In this document: positions 48,111 to 58,143 of the stretch, in pieces
Position numbering within the stretch: the first letter of the stretch is position 1
Layout of the letters: each line of letters begins with the position of its first letter
Assembly (NCBI GenBank): GCA_014058105.1
Contig: JACGCM010000669.1
Span: forward strand, 3,596,001-3,660,000
Origin: Kingdonia uniflora
Taxonomy: Eukaryota; Streptophyta; Magnoliopsida; Ranunculales; Circaeasteraceae
Direction: 5' to 3'
DNA length: 64,000 bases
Notes under the pieces: model-generated
The model's input: only the letters and a program-made list of their open reading frames with translations
Database searches by the model: none
Told to the model about the DNA's origin: nothing
Position numbers and translations under genes: made by a program

Positions 48111-49028
48111 ATCTCCACCTCGGCAAAAAACCTCAATCCATGTCTACATTAACCATCCATAGCGCGAACAAAACCGCTGGACTTGTTTACTTCGTATCCG
48201 TTACCCACGATCAAAACATTTTCTTACCCAAAACCAGATACCTTCGTCAAAATCGACGAACATCCATTAGCTTTTTTTCTCTCCGTGATAAACCATGCTT
48301 CCGAGCTTGCTCCACCTGCAGCCATGGAACTATACCGCTCCAACTTTCGCTTTGAACACAACTCCATAAGCCTCATCAAGTCCACCCCTGAACTCCATTA
48401 TAGAAAAGAGCCTCTGAAACAGTAATTTCATCATACCAATGAAATCACACAATTTTGCCTACACCAGCAAAATCAGAACCAATGTATGTTTAATCTAGAA
48501 ATGATAAAATTAAACACTTCACAATAACCCGACCATGTTGAACAAACCTGCAAAATCTGACTCTATGTCGCAAACCTAGAGTCTCCGCACATCGACACAC
48601 TTTGTCACCACACGAACTATAACTTGCGACCATGATTCATGAAAATTGTGACCTGCCAATTTAGTAATTAACCGTGGTGAATAACTTGAGGTGCTACCAC
48701 GATTACCAAATTTAACGAACATCGGTCCTAGAGAAAAACCATCCCCCCTTACCGAACTTTTGAAGATTTTGTCGAAACCGCTCCACCTTGAACAAAACAC
48801 CATGTTCAAGACTTTCTCACAACATAAACCATGTTGCCATGCTTATGTACAATACCGTTTTCATCTAAATCTCTTCCTGCCAAACTCCACCGCTTGAGAA
48901 AATCATGTAGCCAAAATAACCGAAACCAAATCCATCTTGAAACAAAATCAAATATCCGACTTAACCATCGAACCCAAGAATATTCAAGAACTATAATCCC
49001 AAGGTCTTAACATCGTTTTGACACCAAT

Positions 49029-49799
49029 TGTCGGGGTGAACGTGCGGAATACATCCCCTGTGCGCAGTTTTGTTTTATCCGTTATCCTCATGGCATACAA
49101 ATAATCAACTAAGAAACATAGACACAATAATTCATGCACACATAACACAATATTTACCAGAGGGTCACCCTAAGGCTATTCCCCACCACCAAGTTAGAAT
49201 CCACTATGTATCCAAGTTCAATTACAAGCCCTCAAGAGATTCCAACGAACATGGAATTCTTTAATCTTATAATACCCTCACATAGATTTACAAGAGAAAA
49301 AGAAAGCAAGAGATCCATCAAGAACCCGAAGATTACCTCAACAAAGACCATGTTGCATACCTTCTTCTTGAAACCCTTCAATCTTCTCTCTTCATTGATT
49401 TCTCATCTTAGCAACCAAGAGGTACTTCCCCTTTCACCATCAAATCCCAAAAGAACACCCTCCACCTTCTTCCTTGTAAAGACCAACTCTTTACAAAGTC
49501 TATCATAGAGGCTACATCTCTTCTAGATATCAAGTTTCTTTTTCGTAGAGGCTTTGAACTCACACTCTATATTTATAGACTCTCTATTAGGTCATCCGCG
49601 AAGTACGCATCATGAGACAAACCATCACCTCCAAAACGAACTTACAAAACAGCTTACGCGGTTTTCGTTCGAACAACTTAAGTCTCGTTCGAGCGACTTC
49701 AACGGAACCAAGTTTCCAACCTATAAACAAGCCTTTTTGTTCGAACAACTTTATGTATCGTTCGAACGACTTCCTCTGTTTTTGAACCATAACCTAACA
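49029..49799 (-). repeat. 5' LTR of the nested LTR element (uninterrupted)
   Basis: TGTCGGGGTGAACG to CATAACCTAACA on the plus strand. Carries several copies of a CGTTCGAACG palindrome near its right (U3) end. Confidence 0.88.
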
Positions 49800-49899
49800 A
49801 ATTTAGGAACCGAAACCGAAGCCCCAAAAACTAACCATTTTGTTCAGTTCGGATCGGTTTGGTTCGGTTCTTCGATTTTTTGCTCACCCTATTAGTATC

Positions 49900-50512
49900 A
49901 TTGAACTGACCTGATTTGTGTCGTCCCAGTCGGGTTGATGGCATGAATCAGGTCATGCCAAAGCCTAGTCCAGATCTGTTATAACCAGTGGTGCCGCATG
50001 TGACACACATTTTTCCCCTATTTTGTGCGTGTTGTTGGTGCGTGTCCGACACGTGTTGTAGATGTGTGCCTAGTACGTGCTGCAGTGCCCTCCGTAAGGC
50101 AGCCCCACGACTCCGTTGACCTGCCTGTCGACTCTCATCCTAGTTTCGGCCACTCCGGTGGCGTTTCTCCAGCCGATTGGTGCCTTGTTGGAATTTCCCA
50201 CTCTCCCTTGGTTTGGTTCAGCGAATCCCTCCTCGCCTTGGGAATCGACGAACTTGTTGAGGCTTTCAACATCAACATCGAGTCCAACGTAGGAATTAGA
50301 CAATCTGGTGCCCCATTTTCATTGTCCAAGTCATAATTCTCCGATTTTGCATCGGAAAAAAATATAAATAAATAAATAAAAACCTTATTCATACCACGCC
50401 CTATAACCATATAACTAGTAGAAGAGTTGGATTCAATGGGTTGACACCAATTCTCCGTGCGTCCCGCATAAACTTTCCCAAGGGAACCCCAATAATTTTT
50501 CGCTTACTCTTG
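49900..50512 (-). pseudogene. Gag leader relic of copy B
   Basis: A minus-strand frame reads YVGLDVDVESLNKFVDSQ (near 50290-50235), matching FAGLDVDVESENKFVDS of copy A at the same relative place in the element. The rest is frame-broken. This is the 5' part of copy B, between its 5' LTR and the hAT insertion. Confidence 0.7.
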
Positions 50513-50831
50513 ATAATGTAAACATAAGCAATCACGATTGCAAATAAATTTTATTGATCTCTTTATTTAATCTTCCTTAAGAACCTCTCTACAATTTCCT
50601 CTTAATCTCACAATTTCTCACTCTGTAATTCTCACCAAAATAACCTAGTAAACCCTAATCCTCAACTCTCCTAATATATGGAGAGAAGTTTCACTTTCTC
50701 TCCAATAATCTAGCCCCTACTAATTATCCTATGATTAAAAGAATATAAATAAATTGGAAAAATAGCAATTCCTTAAAAGAGAAGTGGACACAACGGGGTG
50801 GGAAATGACCTACCCACGACCGTGCTCCATC
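50513..50831 (-). repeat. 5' LTR of gag-only copy B
   Basis: Plus-strand ATAATGTAAACATAAGCAAT to CGTGCTCCATC. Partner of 44995-45324. Confidence 0.82.
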
Positions 50832-50885
50832 AGTTTGCATCTGTTTTGTATTTGTTTGTTCCGAACTATTTAGCTTCCGGCACTA

Positions 50886-50990
50886 AGTTCGCATTTTTTT
50901 AGGATATGGCGGTTAGTTCGCATTTGTTTAGGATATGGTGGTCAGTTCGCATTAGTGAGGATTTGGCGGTTGGACGCAATTGTTTTTGCA
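50886..50990. repeat. Three imperfect copies of a ~37-bp unit
   Basis: The core AGGATATGGCGGTTAGTTCGCAT recurs with changes. A partial copy (AGGATCTAGCGGTTAGTTT) lies on the other side of copy B at about 44967, so copy B landed inside this repeat. Confidence 0.7.
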
Positions 50991-51199
50991 TGTGGTCGCA
51001 TCTATTTTGTATCTTCCCGTTGATAGATTTCGAGTTGTTTATGAGTTTTGGTTCCGGTTATGTCTAGTTGAGTGGAATATGCTTTGTATTTGTTTTACTC
51101 GCATCTGATTTTGGCTATTGATATCCCATTGACGTTTGGGTTTCAGAAGTGCATTGATTCTGATTTTTTCTACTTACAAACTCTAGATGTTACTTGAAA

Positions 51200-52164
51200 T
51201 ATACCTTCCAAAGGACATCTTAGTCTTTCCCCCTTCATTTGTAGTCCATACATAGCCATCCTTTTAGGTTGCAAGTTGTAACTACGGCCCTAAGATTTAT
51301 AGGGCCAAGGCGAGGTCCAAAAATGGGCCCTCCGAGGAGATTTTTTTTTGCTAAGGCATTTTCAAAGCAAAATTTTTACAAAAATAATTAATGTAACAAA
51401 GGTAGGAATTGAACCTTTAACCTTAAAGATTTAGTATGTTTGTTAGTTCATTAAATTTGTATGGGATCATAACTGTTATAGGTGGATTTAAGTACTTTGG
51501 GTCTTACCTGAATGTATGGAGAAAAACCACCTTGGTCCATCTAGATAAGAACGTCAAACAATTAAACATCTGAAGACACCTTTGATAGAAAAGAGGAGAG
51601 AAAGAGAAGAAGATAAGCAAAACCAGCAGTCTACATTGTGATAATTAGTCATATACAACCTAAAAGGATGGCTATATATAGCCTACAATAGAAGGGGAAG
51701 AGACACATTTTGATAATTAGTTGGTTGAGTTACAACCAGGCCCGGCCTTGGCTATAAGCGCAAGAGGCGACCGCCTGGGGCCTCCAAATTCTTGCCCATA
51801 ATAGGGGCCCCAAAATTTGTTAGTAGTGTATACAACTACGGTCCTTTTTTTGATAGTTATATAGGATAGCTCAATGGTTGGATTGTCTAGACTAAATTAC
51901 ATTGAAATGTATGGGATCGTACTTATGAATCTCGAAAGGTGGTTAGTATGTTTGTTAGTTCATTAAATACCCTTGAAATGCCCTTAGGACTCCTACAGCA
52001 TACCTCCAGTTGCCCTTGGCCCCCTGGACAAAATTACATTTGTATGGGATCATAACTGTTGGAATGCAATGAACCTTTTTGCAAATATGATTTACTCATC
52101 ATAAAAAAAAAAACATGTCAAGGGTGAGAAGTTTTAAAAACATCTCACTTCTTCTCACCCATGA
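51200..52164. repeat. Rearranged repeat fragments
   Basis: A ~60-bp LTR-like piece with TAGCCATCCTTTTAGGTTG (near 51252) recurs inverted near 51656. TTTGTATGGGATCATAACTGTT and TTAGTATGTTTGTTAGTTCA each occur twice (51430-51480 and 51951-52060). CAGGCCCGGCCTTGGC at 51742 resembles the terminus of the MITE at 47824 but has no partner end. A small hairpin (GTCAAGGGTGAGAAG / CTTCTCACCCATGAC) lies at 52117-52164. No coding sequence. Confidence 0.55.
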
Positions 52165-52230
52165 CCGAAAAACAAACAAGGCTTAAACCAATTTATTAGA
52201 GTTGTGTGTAAACCTTGTGTCTCTTAAGAC

Positions 52231-52305
52231 TATCCCTATACATACATGTGTGTGATGCTTATTAGTTTCCTGTACATACATGTGTGTGATGCTTATTAGT
52301 TTACT
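52231..52305. repeat. Two-copy tandem duplication, ~37-bp unit
   Basis: TACATACATGTGTGTGATGC plus TTATTAGTTT occurs twice in succession. Confidence 0.85.
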
Positions 52306-53840
52306 GTGAGCCCTTCATGCCTTCTCTATCTCATAATTCTTTCGTAGCACACGCAGTCAAGTTTTTATGAACTTTGGCATCTATAGTTAATGAGCTCTTC
52401 TATTTGATCAGCAGGGAAAACATAATTTGCAAATTAAAGATTCTGGTAACTGACGCCTTCATATACAATGGATGGCCTCGTCGTCGGGCTGGTGTACTGC
52501 AGGAGACATGCATTTGAATCTCGACTGGTCCTTGGATTATCTGTCAGTATGCTACAGTGTTAATATAGTTCAGAGTGGTGTTTTTGGTACACATAGGCCT
52601 CCAGCAGTATCATTTATCCTTGCAATCTTTTATGAAGAAAGTCCGACTGCTGGGATCATCACGGGCAATATCCTTGAGTCATCATTTTCAAATATAGTAT
52701 GCAGTGTAGTAGATACACAGATATGCTCCTTTGTTATCTGTTTGTACATATGCCAGGCATGGGGAAACAACCTCGTATGCAGATAAGCTACTAATCCTCT
52801 GTTGTTGCTCATGAAATTAAAGTTGTGCATTAGGATAAGTGGACTCAGGTCAATTCCATTGAATCCATTCACAGTCCTAATGTTATTACACATTTAACAA
52901 GAGGGTAGATTTTTGGAAGAACTGCTGCTAAACCTCCTTTAGGAAAAAACGAATCCAAGTTTTAGGAATTTCTTTGAAATGTCCCAAATGTATGTACTCT
53001 TACTAATATACAGTATCAAGTATTTATGGAAGATGACAAATTACAAGTCTGCATCTTTGAAGTCTGTTCTTTTTTCAGTTTCCTGTATTATTTTTGAGCT
53101 TTTATTACTACTAAATCTCCATCAAAATGGTTGCAGGATCAAATTAGGCATGTTATATCAGTGAAGCATGCCCCATCACATATGCAAGAATCGTTATTTT
53201 TTGTTGTTTAGAAATTGGTTCATCTCATATTTTGTGGTGGAAAATTTGACAAGGCGGCCACCACCTGTGATTCAGACAACCATGTATCTACACATATCTT
53301 AACTGATGTTTTTGACGTCCTTGCCTTTTTATTGCTTTCTTATGGTTGAGAAATTTGAACCCATCACGTTTTTATAAAGGAAAAAGGTAATTTGGAGAAT
53401 GCTTATGCCCAGTAGTATTTCATTAAATGTTTGGCCTAATCTCTCATCGTCATTTTTCTTGCTAGTGGCTATCATAGGTGCCATTGTTGGATTTAGATAA
53501 TTTGTCCATCAATTATCATAGGTGTTTGAGCTGTAAGCTGTAGGATAGGTGTTTGAGGCCCCGACAGGATTGACCCCTTGAGCTCCCAAAATTATTCCTT
53601 GAAATTTGGAAGCATATTATGATTTTGAAGGAGTGGGGCGTCACTTGGTTGTGTACCTCCTGCATTATCTATATTTTCTAACCTTGCATAAAATTGGCTT
53701 ATTTTGATGAAAAAAGAAATCGACGAGTATGGTCTCGGTCTCATACAAACAGTAGAAGCCACCTGAAGCACCAAATACAAACCCCTCCCACATTCTCGCG
53801 GAGCACAGATCTTAAAATTTACCGACAAATCTTTTTATTT
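52306..53840. other. Upstream region of the TMK gene, no gene recognised
   Basis: About 1.5 kb, AT-rich. A 104-codon frame at 52472-52786 has no recognisable domain and is probably chance. Nothing else stands out on either strand. Confidence 0.4.
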
Positions 53841-54313
53841 AATATTATTTTACTCCGTTAACAAAATTAAAACTCACTTGAGAACAGACAACAAACCCTA
53901 AATAACACTGACAGAGAGATAAGATTGATCTCTGTTTGAATTTCATTCCCATTTTTACTCGGAATTGCAATTCTACAACTGGGGTGGTCAGAATTTGGCT
54001 TTTTGGGGATTGATTTTGATTCCCAGTGTTAAACAATTCAGTAGGTACTACTACTTAGACCTCACTCCATTGTTGTTTATGATTTTAAATGGGTGTAAGA
54101 TGGTGTTGTGGGGTGTGGGTTTTGTTTTATTTAGTGTTTGGTGTTGGAATTTTGGAATTATGAGTCAAATTGAAGCTTCTTTAGACTACATTATGTATGT
54201 GGGTTTTGAATACAAATTATGATATTATTTTTTTTAGGTTTTTAGGATCTGGGTATTGGTTTTCTTAGTGTTTTCACGGAGTTGTCTTTAGAGCCTAATG
54301 AGAGTGTTTTTGG

Positions 54314-54408
54314 GTAAGTATTTTATCGGACTTACATATTTGTTATAGATCGTAAGGATATGTTTTTTAAATTTTGAGAATCTGAATTTTGTTTTGTTTT
54401 GTATGTAG
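54314..54408 (+). other. Possible 5'-UTR intron of the TMK-like gene
   Basis: GTAAGTATT at 54314 and TTTTGTATGTAG ending 54408 make a plausible 95-bp U-rich plant intron between a leader exon and the ATG at 54455. Suggested by splice-site match only. Confidence 0.35.
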
Positions 54409-54454
54409 TGTTAATGCGGAAGGATTATGAGTGTTTTGATGAGGTAGTAAGAAC

Positions 54455-57400
54455 ATGGAAGGAAATCAGAGAAGGTTGATTCTGGCAGTGGTTTTTTGCA
54501 TTGTTTCGGTGGGGTTTAGTGCGACGGATCCTAATGACCTTAGGATTCTGAATGAGTTGAGGAAAGGGTTAGAGAATCCTGAACTTTTGAAATGGCCTGT
54601 TAATGATGATGATCCATGTGGCGTGGGATGGCCGCATGTGTTCTGTTCTGGTAATAGAGTTGCGCAAATTCAGGTTCAAGGTGTGGGGTTGAAGGGACCT
54701 CTTCCTCAGGATATCAATCTTCTCACTGAGCTCACTGATTTGGGGCTTCAGAGGAACAGTTTCAATGGGAAATTACCAACATTCAAGGGGTTGTCCCAAT
54801 TACAGAAGGCGTATTTGGATTTTAATAATTTTGGCACCATCCCTTTGGATTTCGCTAATGGTCTTGATAACTTGCAGTTGTTGTCTTTGGATGAAAATCT
54901 GTCATTGAACAAGACTACAGGATGGTCTATTCCTCTCGATCTCCGGAACTCTCTTCAGTTAACCAACCTATCTTTATCAGGTTGTAATCTGGTTGGCCCA
55001 ATACCGGATTTCTTAGGGAATATGACATCTTTGTCACATTTGAAACTGTCCTACAATAGACTCTCTGGGGGAATTCCGGCGAGTTTCAAGCAGTCTGCGC
55101 TGCAGACTTTATGGTTGAATAATCAGGCTGGAGGTGGATTATCTGGTCCAATTGACGTGATTTCTTCAATGGCCTCTTTGACACAACTATGGTTACATGG
55201 AAACCAATTCACGGGAACAATTCCAGCAGATATTGAAGCGTTGACTTCTTTGACAGATCTTAACCTCAATGGAAACCAACTTGTTGGTCCAATCCCGGAT
55301 AGCATGGCGAAAATGGAGCTCCAGAAGTTAGATTTGAGCAATAACAATTTCTTGGGTCCTATCCCAATGTTCAAATTCGTAAACGCCTCTTATTCCAACA
55401 ATCTCTTATGTCAATCTGTTCCCGGGGTTCCATGTGCTCCAGAAGTTACAGCACTTATAGATTTCCTTGGTGGTGTGGGTTACCCTTTCAGACTAGCATC
55501 TTCATGGAAAGGTAATGGCCCATGTGAGGGGCCATGGTTAGGATTGGCTTGCAATGCGAATCAGAAAGTTTCTGTCATCAATTTGCCTAACTATAAGCTT
55601 AATGGTACTCTGAGTCCTTCGGTTGGAAATCTTCTTTCTCTTGTTGAAATTAAACTTGGGGTGAACAACATAACTGGTTCTATACCCACGAATTTGACAG
55701 CTTTGAAATCTCTGAAACTGTTGGATGTTACTAGAAACAACATTAAACCTCCTTTACCCAAATTCGATAGTGGAGTGAAGGTTTTTATTGATGGAAATCC
55801 TCTATTCATCAGTAACCAGTCTGGAACACCTCCATCATCAGGTAACAACCAACCACCTGGGGATCCAGAGACCCCATTTTCCCTACCAAGGGTTCCAGAT
55901 GTAAAACAACCCAAAAGAAGAAGGTCAAAACTACCAGTGATTCTAGCGCCACTTGCGGGTATCACCCTCTTAATTCTTTTGGTGGTTCCTTTATGGATGT
56001 GTTATTGCAAAAAGAGGAAAGGCTCTTTCCTTGGCCCGAAAGTTGTTGTGCATCCTAGAAACCCTTCTGATCCAGATAATATGGTTAAAATTGCAGTCTC
56101 AAATAACACCGGCACAAACTTCTCTACTGCAACAGGGAGTAGCACCCTAAGTAGATTCAGTTGTGGGACGGATCAATCTCATGTCATTGAATCTGGGAAC
56201 CTGGTTATTTCTGTTCAGGTTCTACGCAATGTGACCAAAAATTTTGCACCTGAGAATGAGTTAGGGCGCGGTGGCTTTGGTACAGTTTATAAGGGGGAGT
56301 TTCATGATGGAACACATATAGCAGTTAAGAGAATGGAGGCTAGCGTTATTAGCAACAAAGCTTTAGATGAATTTCAGTCGGAAATAGCTGTTTTATCTAA
56401 GGTACGACACAGGCATCTAGTTTCATTATTAGGTTACTCCATTGAAGGTTATGAGAGGCTACTTGTTTATGAGTACATGCCTCAAGGGGCTCTAAGCAAG
56501 CATCTTTTCCATTGGGAAGATCTGAAGATAGAGCCTTTATCTTGGAAGAGGAGGCTCAACATTGCGTTGGATGTTGCTAGAGGGATGGAGTATCTTCATA
56601 CTCTAGCCTACCAAAGCTTCATTCACAGGGACCTTAAATCTTCGAATATCCTCCTCTCTGACGATTACCGAGCTAAAGTATCGGACTTTGGATTGGTGAA
56701 ACTGGCCCCTGATGGGATGAACTCTGTTGCAACCAGGCTTGCCGGGACCTTTGGATACTTGGCCCCCGAATATGCTGGTAAGTGATTATCTTTCTTCACT
56801 CTTATCTATATTTAACATAACATATATAAGACTTGATTTCTGATTGCAATTCCCTTATGAAAACTTTGAAACACTGCAATTCCTCTAGAAATACAATTTA
56901 TGTTCTGTATTGGGTTATTATTTGATAATTTTACCATTTTTATATCAATGGCTTGCAAGATATTTTTTCAGTTTCGTAAGATAGGAGATGCTGCATGATT
57001 CTTTCTACGAATTTGGTGAATATTCTGTGAAATCTGAAGCCTCTTCTTTATGTATGCCCGAACTAGAAGAAGCCCATATTAATCTTGAAATCAACTGATT
57101 GTGATGAACCAAACTTTGACAAACATGTTGTGTTATTCTGTATGATTATGAAAATGTCATCTGACTATACTGATTTTGGGGCTGAGTGAAGAGTGTTGTT
57201 GACAAGTCACGTCAGCATACATAACGTTGGTCTAGTGTTTTGTGGAACCTGTGTTGGCATTTCTTAATTTTTTTTCTTATTTATGCCATTGAGAATACTG
57301 AATTGGTGTGTATCATTTTTCCTTGGATTTTATTCCCCATCTTTGGAGCTGTTCCACCTAAGTTTTCTGCTATATGATTGCGTCACGACTTTTTGTTGTT

Positions 57401-58143
57401 GTTTTTGTAGTTTATGTATCTCAAGAGTTTTCCGAAAGGCTAGATAATTTAAATTAAGAATTAGATCATATTCATGATGTGAACTCTGAAAATTAATGAA
57501 ATCATTTTGTTTAAACCCTTTTCTCTAGCCATGTTGATACTTGAGCTTTAGTCTAGGGTACTTAACATGTAGCATATGTATGTGTGGGTGTCCCTTTCCC
57601 AATATTATAACATTTTAAATTTATCCTCTTTGACTTCAATTTTTATGTGCAGTCACGGGTAAAATTACGACGAAAGTAGACGTGTTCAGTTTTGGAGTGG
57701 TATTGATGGAGTTGCTTACTGGATTAATGGCGCTAGACGAGAGACGATCTGAAGAGAGCCGTTACTTGGCTGCTTGGTTCTGGCAGATTAAGTCAAGTAA
57801 GGAAAAACTAAGGGCTAATGTTGACCGTGCCCTTGACGTGGATGAGGAGACTTTTGAGAGCATCGCCATCATAGCTGAACTTGCTGGTCATTGTACAACA
57901 AGGGAACCCAACCAGCGGCCAGATATGGGCCATGCAGTAAATGTTCTGTCCTCATTGATTGAGAAATGGAAACCTTTTCACGATGACACAGAGGAATATT
58001 CGGGCATTGATTACAGTCAACCCCTCACTCAGATGGTTAAGGTCTGGCAGCAATCAGAAGGCAAATCTGGTTTAGATGACAGCAAGGGAAGCATACCCTC
58101 AATGCCCGATGGAATTGCGGAATCCTTCAATTCAGGCCGATGA
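54455..58143 (+). CDS. TMK-family leucine-rich-repeat receptor-like kinase
   Basis: Exons 54455-56777 and 57653-58143 (phase 1, donor GTAAGT, acceptor GTGCAG) give 937 residues, the usual TMK length. A signal peptide spans about 1-23. An LRR amino-terminal cap has PCGVGWPHVFC. The first LRR block is interrupted, before residue 370, by a non-LRR insert with a second cap (GPCEGPWLGLAC), and a short second LRR block follows. This split ectodomain is characteristic of TMKs. One membrane segment is at about 492-517. The kinase begins near 600: GRGGFG loop, AVK Lys625, HRD Asp726, DFG 744-746, APE 770-772, QRPDM. All key residues are present, so it is an active RD-type kinase. TMKs act at the plasma membrane with auxin-binding proteins in auxin and cell-expansion signalling; that role is inferred by family. 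The intron sits right after the APEY motif. Closest to TMK1/TMK3; I cannot choose between them. Confidence 0.95.
56778..57652 (+). other. TMK intron 1
   Basis: 875 bp, GTAAGT...GTGCAG, T-rich, no element recognised. Confidence 0.92.

Larger units (their letters stand above)
47081..49799 (-). mobile_element. Non-coding LTR element inside the hAT-like element
   Basis: LTRs at 47081-48110 (includes a 273-bp MITE; about 757 bp without it) and 49029-49799 (771 bp), very similar to each other. Minus orientation: beside the left LTR the rc reads GCCGAGGTGGAGAT then TGTTAGG, the classic purine tract and LTR start of Copia elements. Beside the right LTR the rc reads ATTGGTGTCAAAACGATG, the probable primer site. 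The interior (48111-49028, 918 bp) has no long frame and no gag or pol motif, so the element depends on others. Flanking GATTT / AATTT is a likely target duplication with one mismatch. Confidence 0.85.
46719..49891. mobile_element. hAT-like non-autonomous element, split by an LTR element
   Basis: Termini TAGGGGTGAGCA at 46719 and TGCTCACCCTA ending at 49891 are perfect inverted repeats over 11 bases apart from one. The flanking 8-mers GCAGTATC and TTAGTATC match at 6 of 8, an eroded target duplication. The two outer ends (46719-47080 and 49800-49891) are full of AACCGAAACCG / CGGTTCGGTT motifs, as in the elements at 28199 and 60436. Removing the LTR element at 47081-49799 leaves about 450 bp with no coding. 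Confidence 0.82.
44986..50831 (-). mobile_element. Gag-only LTR retrotransposon (copy B), minus strand, with nested insertions
   Basis: LTRs at about 44995-45324 and 50513-50831 (right-hand one is the 5' LTR). On the minus strand the left LTR is preceded by the purine tract AAAAGGGGAGATT. Candidate target duplication AGTTT lies at 44981-44985 and 50832-50836; using it adds 9 bases to the left LTR that the right one lacks, so the left edge is uncertain. Interior: gag relics at 45359-46450 and 50070-50340, interrupted by a 3.2-kb hAT-like insertion. Without it the element is about 2.7 kb and has no pol. Related to copy A by gag and by the GLDVDVES..NKFVDS segment. The two LTRs are clearly diverged. 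Confidence 0.8.

Noticed and set aside
52472..52786. 104-codon frame as a small gene upstream of TMK
   Set aside because: No domain, no homologue recognised, no codon or splice evidence.
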